64,000 nt of DNA, taken from Geobacter sp. (GTDB taxonomy: Bacteria; Desulfobacterota; Desulfuromonadia; Geobacterales; Geobacteraceae). The notes beneath the pieces are model-generated. The model worked only from the letters and a program-made list of their open reading frames with translations, was not told the DNA's origin and made no database searches. The position numbers were made by a program, and so were the translations under genes. Every line of letters begins with the position of its first letter. The stretch's first letter is position 1. The stretch is from the NCBI GenBank assembly GCA_016177775.1, contig JACOUQ010000003.1, forward strand, positions 62,001 through 126,000. Reading direction: 5' to 3'. Of the stretch, positions 50,908 through 59,207 are shown in pieces.

Positions 50908-51459
50908 TTACCGCCCATTTCGACTTTGCCGACCCTTTTTAAGTAACTTGCGGAACTCCCATGGCGGTTGTGGATTGGTCTGCTGCCACAACCCTTTCTT
51001 TGCCTTGCGTGCCTGTTCCTCAGCATCTATGTACTCACTCGCATGCGGGCGATCCAGATACTGCCGGTACGCCCAGGCCCACCCATCGGCTACCATCTCC
51101 CGGTTCACGTTCCGCTCCCCTACCCTGACCACCGAAACGGTCCTGCCGTAACGGTCCACGTCCATCACATCAAGTCGGACTTGCTTGCGCAATAATTTTG
51201 CCTCCAAGGCATGCCATGCTTCATCGCCGTAAGGTTGGCCCGGCTTGCTGACCTTGCCGGTCCTTTTATTGCCCTTCTCGGTTTCAGGCGCGTCGATCCC
51301 ATACAAACGGACTTTTACCTTGGTGCCTCCAGACATGACATGGATGGTGTCGCCGTCACTCACCTTGCTGGTAATGCCCTCGATAATACGAATCGGTTCC
51401 TTGGCATAAACTGGCAATGCCAGGGCTAATGCCAGGATTACATTAAATATCGTTTTCAA
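50908..51459 (-). CDS. Secreted staphylococcal nuclease-like thermonuclease
   Basis: A 183-residue SNase-like nuclease with a signal peptide (FNVILALALALPVYAKE). VSDGDTIHVMSGG, KVRLYGIDAPET, QPYGDEAWHAL and DRYGRTVSVV hold the catalytic Arg, Glu and Asp residues. It cuts DNA or RNA outside the cytoplasm and is frequent on conjugative elements. The start is TTG behind CGAGGTGAGAC. Confidence 0.87.
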   Translation of the reverse strand: MKTIFNVILALALALPVYAKEPIRIIEGITSKVSDGDTIHVMSGGTKVKVRLYGIDAPETEKGNKRTGKVSKPGQPYGDEAWHALEAKLLRKQVRLDVMDVDRYGRTVSVVRVGERNVNREMVADGWAWAYRQYLDRPHASEYIDAEEQARKAKKGLWQQTNPQPPWEFRKLLKKGRQSRNGR

Positions 51460-51506
51460 GTCTCACCTCGCTACCCACGAGTATTTGAAATGCGCCTGCA
51501 AGTCGT

Positions 51507-52436
51507 TCACGACTTCACTTGAAGCTTATCTTCCAGATCCTTGACGATCTTTGCGTATTTATTTGGATTGGACTTGGCGAGTTTGCCCAGATTCAGCAAT
51601 TTCCACTTGATGGCCGGCAACCTTTCTATCCACGGCAAGCCGAGGATTTCCCAATCGGGTTCACGACGATTCACCGAAAGCAGAAATCTGCACTCTGCTT
51701 CGTCAAGGGATGCGGGCAGTTCCTGAAACAACCTCTCCCGAACCTCTTCAAGCTGTTCGACCGAAACATCCCTGCTGGTCATTCCCGCGAAATCACTCAC
51801 AAACTCCGACCGGATGTCTTTGGGACGGGGTGCGAGAAGTTCGTGCATCGGGCGGTTGTGCCCGGCAAGATAGACCGTAAAGGCGCGCCGTATCCGGGGA
51901 GTGATGCCGCCACCTTCAAGCATCAGCATCACATCGAACAGATCTCGCGGATGCTGGCGATCCAGGGCCGCAACGAGTTTGCTCGCATAGATTTCGTCCG
52001 GATCGAGCATCGGGACGGAAAGCGCCCTGGAAAAACGTGCCTGCGCCTGCGGCGAAAGAGTGCCCGTTACCAGTGGATACACCGCCCCACGGAACACGTG
52101 ATTGACCTCCACCTTGAGCAGCACAGGCCCCCTTGAGATGAAGAGCTTCGATTCGTGCTCGCTGCCCGATGTTGTCGGTCGTACCGTGACCCCCAGTTTG
52201 CTTTCGAGAAGAGTGGTAACGTCACGCAATGCACTCTCAATTGCTTCCAGCGCGGAATCCCGACCCGTATGCTCCAGATTCGTATAGACCAGATCGATGT
52301 CGACCGACAGCCTTGGCAGATCGTGCAGGAACAGATTGATTGCCGTGCCACCTTTCAGGGCAAAACAGCCCTGGGTAAAGACGAACGGTGCAACATCGAC
52401 GAGGAGCCTTACTGTTTCAATAAAACGACTATCCAT
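51507..52436 (-). CDS. abiEii: AbiEii/AbiGii nucleotidyltransferase toxin
   Basis: A 309-residue protein with the nucleotidyltransferase core: ALKGGTAINLFLHDLPRLSV followed by DIDLVYTN, the G-G-T and S-x-D-x-D residues that bind nucleotide and metal. The C-terminal part (LPWIERLPAIKWKLLNLGKL) is family-like. In AbiE type IV toxin-antitoxin systems this enzyme adds nucleotides to tRNA and stops growth, aborting phage infection. It overlaps the antitoxin gene by eight bases. Confidence 0.88.
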   Translation of the reverse strand: MDSRFIETVRLLVDVAPFVFTQGCFALKGGTAINLFLHDLPRLSVDIDLVYTNLEHTGRDSALEAIESALRDVTTLLESKLGVTVRPTTSGSEHESKLFISRGPVLLKVEVNHVFRGAVYPLVTGTLSPQAQARFSRALSVPMLDPDEIYASKLVAALDRQHPRDLFDVMLMLEGGGITPRIRRAFTVYLAGHNRPMHELLAPRPKDIRSEFVSDFAGMTSRDVSVEQLEEVRERLFQELPASLDEAECRFLLSVNRREPDWEILGLPWIERLPAIKWKLLNLGKLAKSNPNKYAKIVKDLEDKLQVKS

Positions 52437-53208
52437 TGCTTGCCATCCGGGGATGCTTCAAGATCAGAGACCCTCCCTTTCTTGACAGTATGTAGACGGA
52501 AGGTGCGCCGAAATCCATTCGGGACAGATCCAGCTGCTTCAGTACCGGCAGTTTCAATTCATCAGCCACGGAGAAAAAGAGCCGCTTGACTTTTATTCTA
52601 GTACACGCTTCAAGGAGTGTCTGCAGTGCTTCGGGACGAAGCGTATACAGTGGTTCCATTATTTTCCTGGCTTCGTCAAGGCTCTGTTTCTGCGGCACGT
52701 CATCCAGCATCTCAAGCAGTGCCCTTTCCGGCTCTGCTATGAAAGGTGAACAGGGTTCATTTTCCTCCAAACGCCTTACATAGAGCCTTTTCCCCAGTTC
52801 ATCTTCTTCCTTGAACAGGTGGCTTATGCGCACTTCACAGGAAAACTGCCGTGTGAACCAGGCTGGGAGGACTTTCCTCGCAGTGCCGTAGAGGAACAGC
52901 TTTTCCTTACCCAGAGGCAGGTAGTGAGCGACTCCCATAAATGATAGAGCCGCTTTACCACCTATATGAAGCGCCATTCCCTGCGTCTCCAGGGCCGCCA
53001 CGGCGCCTGTTTGCGTGAGCGTGTCTCCCGGGCGAAGGAAATAACCGTAGCCGAGTGGTTCAAGCCAACCACTTTGGACATAGCGGTGCGCCAACTGCCG
53101 CGATATGCCCCATTGCTCCAATAGGCTGCTCGTGACCGGCATTCCCTTCGGCAGGGCAAATAACGCCTTTTTTAGATTTTGTCTTGAATGTAAACTTTGA
53201 GTTGACAT
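52429..53208 (-). CDS. abiEi: AbiEi antitoxin and transcriptional repressor
   Basis: A 259-residue protein with an N-terminal winged helix (MPVTSSLLEQWGISRQLAHR, YVQSGWLEPLGYGYFLRPGD) and a larger C-terminal antitoxin domain, the layout of AbiEi. It would repress its own operon and block the toxin indirectly. The ATG lies inside the first of two repeated palindromes, so binding there would cover the start of the message. The two genes form a complete AbiE system. Confidence 0.87.
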   Translation of the reverse strand: MSTQSLHSRQNLKKALFALPKGMPVTSSLLEQWGISRQLAHRYVQSGWLEPLGYGYFLRPGDTLTQTGAVAALETQGMALHIGGKAALSFMGVAHYLPLGKEKLFLYGTARKVLPAWFTRQFSCEVRISHLFKEEDELGKRLYVRRLEENEPCSPFIAEPERALLEMLDDVPQKQSLDEARKIMEPLYTLRPEALQTLLEACTRIKVKRLFFSVADELKLPVLKQLDLSRMDFGAPSVYILSRKGGSLILKHPRMASNG

Positions 53209-53296
53209 TTAAGCATATTCCCCAAATTTACTGACATGACTTCAAGAGAAATATATAATATTAAGACATAAATGTAAACTACAAGTTGACATTTAA
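53187..53296. promoter_or_regulatory. Two AbiEi operators
   Basis: A 26-base sequence with arms AATGTAAACT and AGTTGACATT occurs at 53187-53212 and again at 53271-53296. The two copies differ only in the three-base spacer (TTG versus ACA) and start 84 bases apart. The first overlaps the abiEi start codon and the second lies in the promoter region. Known AbiEi proteins bind two inverted repeats in this way. Confidence 0.75.
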
Positions 53297-53315
53297 TCTA
53301 TTTTTTATATAAATT

Positions 53316-54542
53316 TCACCGTACGTCCACATTCCTGATACCGCTCGGACGCCACGCGGGGGAAATGACATGAGACCCCTTTTCCTCGGTGTCCAGAATA
53401 CTTCCATACGTTACGGTAAAATCCCCGAATTTGTTATTCACCATGTCCATCGCCCCGGTGGCCAGGGCCTTCTTTCTTTCCTCGGCGAAGAGCGGCAGTT
53501 GTTCCCGCTGGTAAGAGAGGTTGGTGATCCTCACCCCCAGGAGCCGGACCGGTTGCGTGAGGACGAAGGTGTCCAGAATGCTGACTGCCTCCGCGAAGAT
53601 TTCTTCACTGTTGTTGGTAGGCATCTTCCGTGTCTGCTGCCGGCCGAAGGTGGTAAAATCGGCATAGCGGACCGTCAGGTGGACGGTCTTTCCCGCCACC
53701 CCGTAGCGCCTTGCCCGCCTCCCCACCATCTCGGAGAGCTGGAGTAAGTATTTGTTTATGTCTTTACGTACTGATATATCCTTCTCTAAGGTCATGCTGT
53801 GGCCGACACTCTTGACCTCCTCCGCCTCCTCCACCGGCACCACCGGTGAGTCGTCGATGCCGAGCCCCATGTAATGCAACCGCTCCCCGATGATGCCGAA
53901 CTTCCGTCGGAGGATGTCCACCGGGAATCTCCCCAGGTCTCCGCAGGTTTGGATGCCGAACAGGGACAGTTGCCGGTGCGTCCGGGAGCCGATGCCGCAC
54001 AGGTCCTCAATCGGAACCCTCTCCAATACACGGGAGACCTCTACGGGACGGATGACCGTCAGGCCGTCCGGCTTTTTCATCTCCGATGCAAGCTTGGCCA
54101 AGAGCTTGTTCGGGGCGATCCCGATGGAACAGGTAAGGCCGAAGCGGTGCCGGATACGGGCCTTGATGAGGTAGGCAATCCGTTCGGGACTGCCGAACAT
54201 GCGCAAGCTGCCGGTAATGTCCATGAACGATTCGTCAATGGAGAAGACTTCCACCAACGGGGTGTAGTCGAGGAGTATCTTGACGATTTCCGCCGACGTG
54301 TAGGTATACTTTCGGTTGTCGCCGACAACGAAGATGATGTGCGGACACTTTTGCCTTGCCTCCCAGGTATTCATCCCGGTCTTCACGCCGAAGGCCCGGG
54401 CTTCATAGGAAGCGGTGGTGATCACGGTCCTTCCGTTGCCGATGACGGCAATCGGTTTGCCCTTCAGTTCGGGGTTGGTCTGCTGCTCCACCGAGGCGAA
54501 ATAGCTGTTCATGTCCATATGCATTATTACCCGATCGGACAT
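53316..54542 (-). CDS. dinB: DNA polymerase IV (DinB)
   Basis: A 408-residue Y-family polymerase: IMHMDMNSYFASVEQQTNPE with the first catalytic Asp, ASYEARAFGVKTGM, VEVFSIDESFMDITG with the Asp-Glu pair, and APNKLLAKLASEMKKPDGL, followed by little-finger sequence (SVGHSMTLEKDI). It copies damaged DNA. I use the ATG at 54542. Its start overlaps the stop of the 82-residue gene region, in a lexA-dinB operon. Confidence 0.9.
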   Translation of the reverse strand: MSDRVIMHMDMNSYFASVEQQTNPELKGKPIAVIGNGRTVITTASYEARAFGVKTGMNTWEARQKCPHIIFVVGDNRKYTYTSAEIVKILLDYTPLVEVFSIDESFMDITGSLRMFGSPERIAYLIKARIRHRFGLTCSIGIAPNKLLAKLASEMKKPDGLTVIRPVEVSRVLERVPIEDLCGIGSRTHRQLSLFGIQTCGDLGRFPVDILRRKFGIIGERLHYMGLGIDDSPVVPVEEAEEVKSVGHSMTLEKDISVRKDINKYLLQLSEMVGRRARRYGVAGKTVHLTVRYADFTTFGRQQTRKMPTNNSEEIFAEAVSILDTFVLTQPVRLLGVRITNLSYQREQLPLFAEERKKALATGAMDMVNNKFGDFTVTYGSILDTEEKGSHVISPAWRPSGIRNVDVR

Positions 54543-54544
54543 GG

Positions 54545-54793
54545 TCACTGTGCCTCCACCCCGGCCAGAGTCCATGTCTGGTCGGCGGTATTGTAGGTCA
54601 ATTCAAACAGGTTGGCCTCGTCGGTTACGGCGAAGTGGATGAGCTTCGCATCCCCCTTCATCCCCTTCCAGACGTAAGTGGTCTCCTTTATCAAGTGCCG
54701 CTGCCGGTTCCACTCGAACCAGACAGGACGGACTTTGCCGCCCGGCTCGAAGACGGTAGCCACCCGGATGTTTGCGCTCAATCTGTGGCTCAT
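54545..54793 (-). CDS. DUF6504-like small protein of the lexA-dinB operon
   Basis: An 82-residue protein: ANIRVATVFEPGGKVRPVWF, EWNRQRHLIKETTYVW and FELTYNTADQTWTLAGVEAQ. The small beta-rich layout with a PVxFxWxxxRxxI block resembles DUF6504, which elsewhere accompanies mutagenic polymerases (imuB/dnaE2). It sits between lexA (three-base gap) and dinB, so a role in the SOS-induced polymerase is likely. Confidence 0.6.
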   Translation of the reverse strand: MSHRLSANIRVATVFEPGGKVRPVWFEWNRQRHLIKETTYVWKGMKGDAKLIHFAVTDEANLFELTYNTADQTWTLAGVEAQ

Positions 54794-54796
54794 GGC

Positions 54797-55462
54797 TTAA
54801 GTCAGTTGCCGGTAGATGCCGACCACCTTGCCGACGATGGCGACTTCCCCCTCCCCCGGCCGTACGACGATCGGGTTAAGGTTGGGGTTCTCCGGCTGGA
54901 GGCGAATGTTGTCCCGCTCCCGATAGAAACGCTTCAGGGTCGCCTCGCCATTCACGAGGGCCACCACGATGTCCCGGTTCTGGGCAGTGGACTGAGGCCG
55001 GACTAGGGCAAGGTCCCCCTCCTGGATGCAGGCGTTGATCATGGAATCACCCCGGACCCGCAGGAAGAATCTACCTCCCGAGCGGAGCTGGGAGCGGTCG
55101 ATGGCAAAGTAGTCTTCGATGTCCTCGAACGGAATCTCGGGAGATCCGGCCCTGACTGTACCCACCACTGGGAGACGCTCGGAAAACTGCTCCTCGTCCC
55201 CCATGATAATGCGTTCCTGGGTAATGGGGTATTCAACTCCCCGTGATACCGGAGCAGTAAGAGTTATTCCCCGTGAACTCCCCTCGTGCCGGCGGATGTA
55301 ACCTTTCTTCTCCAAGGCTTCGAGGTGACTCATCACGCCGGCATTGCCGCTTATCCCTATATGCAGGGCGATCTCACGCAAGGTGGGGGGATAACCCTGC
55401 TCTTTCACTTGTTTAGTGATGAAGGCAAGAACCTGCTGCTGTCGTGGGGTAAGGTCTTCCAT
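54797..55462 (-). CDS. lexA: LexA repressor
   Basis: A 221-residue LexA: TPRQQQVLAFITKQVKEQGY and PTLREIALHIGISGNAGVM are the winged helix, Ala105-Gly106 the self-cleavage site (VRAGSP), Ser140 (RGDSM) and Lys177 (GEATLKRF) the catalytic dyad. It should repress this dinB operon and cleave itself after DNA damage. I use the ATG at 55462 with GGAGCGCAA before it. A chromosomal lexA probably exists elsewhere as well, so this would be an element-borne copy. Confidence 0.92.
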   Translation of the reverse strand: MEDLTPRQQQVLAFITKQVKEQGYPPTLREIALHIGISGNAGVMSHLEALEKKGYIRRHEGSSRGITLTAPVSRGVEYPITQERIIMGDEEQFSERLPVVGTVRAGSPEIPFEDIEDYFAIDRSQLRSGGRFFLRVRGDSMINACIQEGDLALVRPQSTAQNRDIVVALVNGEATLKRFYRERDNIRLQPENPNLNPIVVRPGEGEVAIVGKVVGIYRQLT

Positions 55463-55477
55463 TTGCGCTCCGTATAA

Positions 55478-55489
55478 TACCATCTGGTA
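55478..55489. promoter_or_regulatory. Predicted LexA box
   Basis: TACCATCTGGTA is a perfect 12-base palindrome 16 bases upstream of the lexA start; GGTATACTTACCA overlaps it. The site does not match the E. coli SOS box, as expected for this group of bacteria. Confidence 0.5.
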
Positions 55490-55541
55490 TACTTACCATA
55501 CGATATACTACCGGACGAAATGGATGTCAAGGGAGGAGTGG

Positions 55542-56432
55542 TCAGGTTATGATTTTCAGGAGTTCCAGGGCGTTCTTCATTGCGTGGCCGGCCCGGCAGT
55601 TGTTGAACATCATGAAGACCGTCTTGGCCTTCGATGAGACCTTCTTCGCCGTCACTGCGAAATCTTTCAGCTCCCCGGTGGAATAGAGGTAGTCGTACCT
55701 CTCCGAGGTCTCCACCCTTTTCTTGAGCCAGGCTTCCCTGTTCCGGCCATGCAGGCGGAAATAGGCGATATCGGTGGTTACCTCGGGCAGGAACGGAATG
55801 GTCGCCAGCGTCCCATACTGCGGTTCGTCGACAGTGACGTAGGTGATGCCGTTGTCGCGCAGAAATTTGAGGACCACTCCCCTGTGGCGCTCGGTGAGCC
55901 AGCTCCCATGGCGAAACTCGACGGCGATTGGAAGGTCGCCCATCAGTTCCCTGCATTTGTGGATGAAGTCCAGGTCTGCCGCCTTGTACCAGAACCAAGG
56001 TGGGAACTGGAAGACGATGAGCCCCAGTTTGCCGGCGGCCCGGAGAGGTGAAAGAGAGGTGACAAAGGCGTCAGCAACGGCCTTCAGGAGTTCCGGCTCC
56101 TTGATGTAGATGTTGCGTTTTTCTTTATCGGCAGCGGGGAGAAGTTCCCGGAGATCTTTGGGGAGCGTCCGCGGATCGATGCCGTGGCCGGTCAAGGCGC
56201 CGTAGACCTTGACGTGAAAGAGGAAGTTACCGGGAGTACGCTCGGCCCACAGCTCGGTTGTATGGGAAGCGGGGATGGCATAGTAGGTGGAGTCCACCTC
56301 GACGGTGTCGAAGTGGGAAGCGTAGTATTTCAGCCGATCCTCGGCGGAGGAAACTCCCTTCGGGTAGAATTCCCCGCTCTCGATGAGTGATTTTTCGGCC
56401 CAGGAACAGGTGCCGACATGGATGATCGACAT
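55542..56432 (-). CDS. DUF72 (YecE-like) TIM-barrel protein
   Basis: A 296-residue DUF72 protein: HVGTCSWAEKSLIESGEFYP, DSTYYAIPASHTTELWAERT, FQFPPWFWYKA, PIAVEFRHGSWLTERH and YFRLHGRNREAW are the conserved blocks. Members have a TIM-barrel fold, and the reaction is not established. It lies about 80 bases upstream of lexA on the same strand. It is the first of the cargo genes next to the divergent transfer operon. Confidence 0.87.
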   Translation of the reverse strand: MSIIHVGTCSWAEKSLIESGEFYPKGVSSAEDRLKYYASHFDTVEVDSTYYAIPASHTTELWAERTPGNFLFHVKVYGALTGHGIDPRTLPKDLRELLPAADKEKRNIYIKEPELLKAVADAFVTSLSPLRAAGKLGLIVFQFPPWFWYKAADLDFIHKCRELMGDLPIAVEFRHGSWLTERHRGVVLKFLRDNGITYVTVDEPQYGTLATIPFLPEVTTDIAYFRLHGRNREAWLKKRVETSERYDYLYSTGELKDFAVTAKKVSSKAKTVFMMFNNCRAGHAMKNALELLKIIT

Positions 56433-56549
56433 TAATTCTCGCGCTCAAGAGTGCGTCATTCCATTGAATTTGCACCACTGGTTTTCATTATACACTCTGG
56501 TGAATCGTTTGACGAACAGGCTGTTCCATCTCTATTTTTCAATTTGCCA

Positions 56550-56651
56550 AAATTTTTCTCCAAACGAGGCAAGAATACCTTCCCCCCCTCGTGATTATAT
56601 AAATGGGGGGATTATGCGTAGAGTCATCTTGGCGGTACTACTGGGGACTAT
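56550..56651 (+). repeat. Leader and start of the transglycosylase gene, second copy of 49453-49554
   Basis: The stretch AAATTTTTCTCCAA, a C-run, TGATTATATAAAT, GGGGGGATT and ATG recurs at 49453-49554. The two copies bracket the ten minus-strand cargo genes. Copy 2 leads into an intact gene. Confidence 0.6.
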
Positions 56652-57141
56652 TGTAAGTTCCAATGGTACGGCAAATGCCTTCTGCTATGAGGAGGCGGGC
56701 GCCATGTACGGCATCGCCCCCAGGCTCCTCTGGACTATCTCCAAGGGAGAGAGCAACTTCAACCCTGCTGCCGTTAACTACAACACCAACGGGAGCTACG
56801 ACTTCGGTCTCATGCAGATCAACTCATCTTGGGCGCCGACCCTGCGGAAGATGGGCATCCCCTGGGAAGCGCTCGCCGATCCATGCATGAATGTCAAGGT
56901 CGGGGCCTGGGTACTTGCCCAGTGCGTCAGCGACTATGGCTACACGTGGGCTGCGGTCGGCTGCTACAACTCGCGCACCCCGTCGAAACGGAACCGGTAC
57001 GCTTCCAGGATCGCCCGGCTGATGAGTCAAAAGCCGGTGGCGTTACAACAGCCCCGGCAGGAACAAAGGCAGGTGGCAATTGCCACCAGTTCTCTGGTGG
57101 ACTCGCCCTGGGATGCGGTTTTCGGCCATGCTCCCCGCTGA
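56614..57141 (+). CDS. Lytic transglycosylase of the conjugation system
   Basis: A 175-residue secreted transglycosylase (IagB/VirB1 type). The signal peptide is RRVILAVLLGTIVSSNGTANA. LLWTISKGESNFNP holds the catalytic Glu, YDFGLMQINSSWAP the GLMQI motif and GAWVLAQCVSDYG and AVGCYNSRTP the remaining groove. It cuts peptidoglycan so the mating channel can pass. The ATG at 56614 follows a G-rich ribosome site. It is the first gene of the plus-strand transfer operon. Confidence 0.87.
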   Translation: MRRVILAVLLGTIVSSNGTANAFCYEEAGAMYGIAPRLLWTISKGESNFNPAAVNYNTNGSYDFGLMQINSSWAPTLRKMGIPWEALADPCMNVKVGAWVLAQCVSDYGYTWAAVGCYNSRTPSKRNRYASRIARLMSQKPVALQQPRQEQRQVAIATSSLVDSPWDAVFGHAPR

Positions 57142-57850
57142 CCTCCTGACAAAATACGGGTTTCAGGAAGCAGAAGCACTGGAGATCATCGAGTTCGCGA
57201 TTGCCAGGGCACTGACCGTTGCCTTGCGAAAGAGCCTCGCCGTCAGGATCGACGACATACTGGAGATAACCGTCTTCCCGGACCAGGGTGAACCAATCGA
57301 GCTTTCCCTGGCGATTATCAAACGCAAGCTGCGCCGTCACATCATCCACCAGGTCGAACTGGAACTGCAAAAACGGCAAGTCATCCGCGAAGCCGAGGAG
57401 CTGAAGGAACTGCGCGGGAAGACTTTACCCGGAGAGATTTCCCGGATCACCGACGACGGCACGCTGTACGTTGCTTTGGAGATCGCCGATGTTTTCAGTC
57501 ACCTGATCCTGGCCGGCGAATGCCCGGTGCGCTACCAGCCTTCCCATGAAAGAGGCCGCTACCGTATCGGCGAAGTACGGGAATTCTTCATATCGAGCGT
57601 CCTCCCGATCGTCGCCAACGGCAGATCGGCCCATGTCCGCATTCGTCTAAGCAGGATCACCAAGGAGCTTCCCGCGCTGCTATTAACGGAGCGGACCGCG
57701 GTGGCGGGAATCGTATGCCGGCGCCGGATCGCCGGAGGATTCAGCGACATCGTAACCCCCGTCCGCATTCCCAAGGAAGCGATCAATTCAGTCGGAAAAG
57801 AACTGGGAGAACACCTGAATGTTTTCATTTCGCAAGCACACAAGAGATGA
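57128..57850 (+). CDS. NusA-like protein in the transfer operon
   Basis: A 240-residue protein that starts inside the end of the transglycosylase gene. The N-terminal helices (ALEIIEFAIARALTVALRKS) are followed by an S1-like part (LPGEISRITDDGTLYVALEI, GRYRIGEVREFFISSVLP). After this comes HVRIRLSRITKELPALLLTE, then AVAGIVCRRRIAGGFSDIVT, which follows the order of NusA around the S1-KH1 border (RIxLSRTxxELxxxLFxxEVxEIxxGxVxIxxIAREPGxRxKVAV). This is a remote similarity seen by eye. A transcription antitermination factor for the long transfer operon is one possibility. Confidence 0.5.
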   Translation: MLPADLLTKYGFQEAEALEIIEFAIARALTVALRKSLAVRIDDILEITVFPDQGEPIELSLAIIKRKLRRHIIHQVELELQKRQVIREAEELKELRGKTLPGEISRITDDGTLYVALEIADVFSHLILAGECPVRYQPSHERGRYRIGEVREFFISSVLPIVANGRSAHVRIRLSRITKELPALLLTERTAVAGIVCRRRIAGGFSDIVTPVRIPKEAINSVGKELGEHLNVFISQAHKR

Positions 57851-59207
57851 ACCCCTGACCCATATCGGAACCGGAGTCAACATGGAGCACCCGACGAAGA
57901 TCGTCCCCCTCTCCATCCCCGACTCCTACCGGAAGCGGCACATGTTTGTGTTCGGCACGACTGGCGTCGGCAAGACGAGGCTCTGCGAGAACCTTATCGA
58001 ACAGGACATCAACAAGGGATATTCGGTCGTCTACTTTGACCCCAAGGGGGACCAGCAGATATTCACGAAGATCTTCGAGGTGGCGCGGAACGCGGGGCGT
58101 CTCGACGAACTGATGCTCGTGACCCCCATCTTTCCGGAATACTCGTCTGTCGTTGACCCGATGGCCTTCTATTTCATGATCGACGAGCTGGTCGGCCACA
58201 TCATCTCCGGCATCCAGGGAGGGAAGGAGCCGTTCTACCGGAACATAGCGAAGGAGATCACCACCGCCGTCATCACCGCCAACATCCTCCTGGCCACGGA
58301 GGAGGGGCGCCTGCCGGTAATGAACATCGATACCATACGGCAAAGCATCCGCCGGGACGCCCTGGAGGAGACGATGAACGCCCTGCGGCGTATCGGCTCT
58401 CGTGAGGCGGACCTGACGGCTGGGATGCTGGAGGACATCCTCAAGTCCCCCATGGAATACTACGCCAAGGTCTCATCTACGCTCCGCACGGCCCTAATGG
58501 AACTCTCCTCGGGCAACATCGGCAAGATCATCGGCCAGGCCGACTCTAACCGTTTCATCAAGCGACTGGAGGAAGGGAAGCGAGTGATTCTCGTGGTCCA
58601 CACCGGGACGATGATAACCCGCGAGGCAGCGGCCACCCTCGGCAAGGTCCTCCTCTCGATGATCCAGTCCTTCATCGGCCGGGTCTATCTTTCGAACAAA
58701 CAGAAGGTTGACCCCCCTCTCTCCGTCTACATAGACGAAGCCCAAAGCCTGTTTTACCAAGGCGTAGAGGACCTTTTCGCGAAGGCGGGGTCCGCGGACG
58801 TGATGGTGACGGCGTTCGCCCAGTCTGTTAACCAGGTCTACGCGGTCGTAGGCGAGGAGTTCGGCAAGAGCATTCTCGACAACACCAATACGAAGATCTT
58901 CATGCGCTGTTCCGATGCGGAGACGAGCGAATACGTCGTCAAGCACTTCGGGGTGCGAAACGTGTTGACGGGGATCTTCGGCTCGAACCAGGTGACGACC
59001 CGGGAGGTGGAGCAGGACATCCTCAAAGTCCAGGATATTCTGGGTCTCCAGCCCCGGGAGTTCTACATGCTTACCTATTCGGGAAGGTTCAAGGGAACCA
59101 CGCTCAATGCCCCAAACCCCAAACTGAAGATCATCTTCCCGGAAGCGCCGGCTGTCGTCTCCTCGTTCAATGACTGCCGTTCCCAGGAAGAAACGGACAA
59201 TCCATGA
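57819..59207 (+). CDS. traD: Type IV coupling protein, TraD/VirD4-like ATPase
   Basis: A 462-residue ATPase. GTTGVGKTR (residues 46-54) is Walker A, VVYFDPKGDQQI the following strand, VYIDEAQSLFY Walker B, and AFAQSVNQVYAVVGEEFGKS the sensor helix, as in TraD/TraG coupling proteins. It has no N-terminal membrane helices, so it may be the soluble part of a coupling complex. It pumps DNA or relaxase into the secretion channel. The start overlaps the end of the NusA-like gene by 32 bases. Confidence 0.85.
   Translation: MFSFRKHTRDEPLTHIGTGVNMEHPTKIVPLSIPDSYRKRHMFVFGTTGVGKTRLCENLIEQDINKGYSVVYFDPKGDQQIFTKIFEVARNAGRLDELMLVTPIFPEYSSVVDPMAFYFMIDELVGHIISGIQGGKEPFYRNIAKEITTAVITANILLATEEGRLPVMNIDTIRQSIRRDALEETMNALRRIGSREADLTAGMLEDILKSPMEYYAKVSSTLRTALMELSSGNIGKIIGQADSNRFIKRLEEGKRVILVVHTGTMITREAAATLGKVLLSMIQSFIGRVYLSNKQKVDPPLSVYIDEAQSLFYQGVEDLFAKAGSADVMVTAFAQSVNQVYAVVGEEFGKSILDNTNTKIFMRCSDAETSEYVVKHFGVRNVLTGIFGSNQVTTREVEQDILKVQDILGLQPREFYMLTYSGRFKGTTLNAPNPKLKIIFPEAPAVVSSFNDCRSQEETDNP

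Noticed and set aside
55405..55998. Open frame of 197 codons over lexA and DUF72
   Set aside because: It runs in another frame of two well-supported genes on the same strand.
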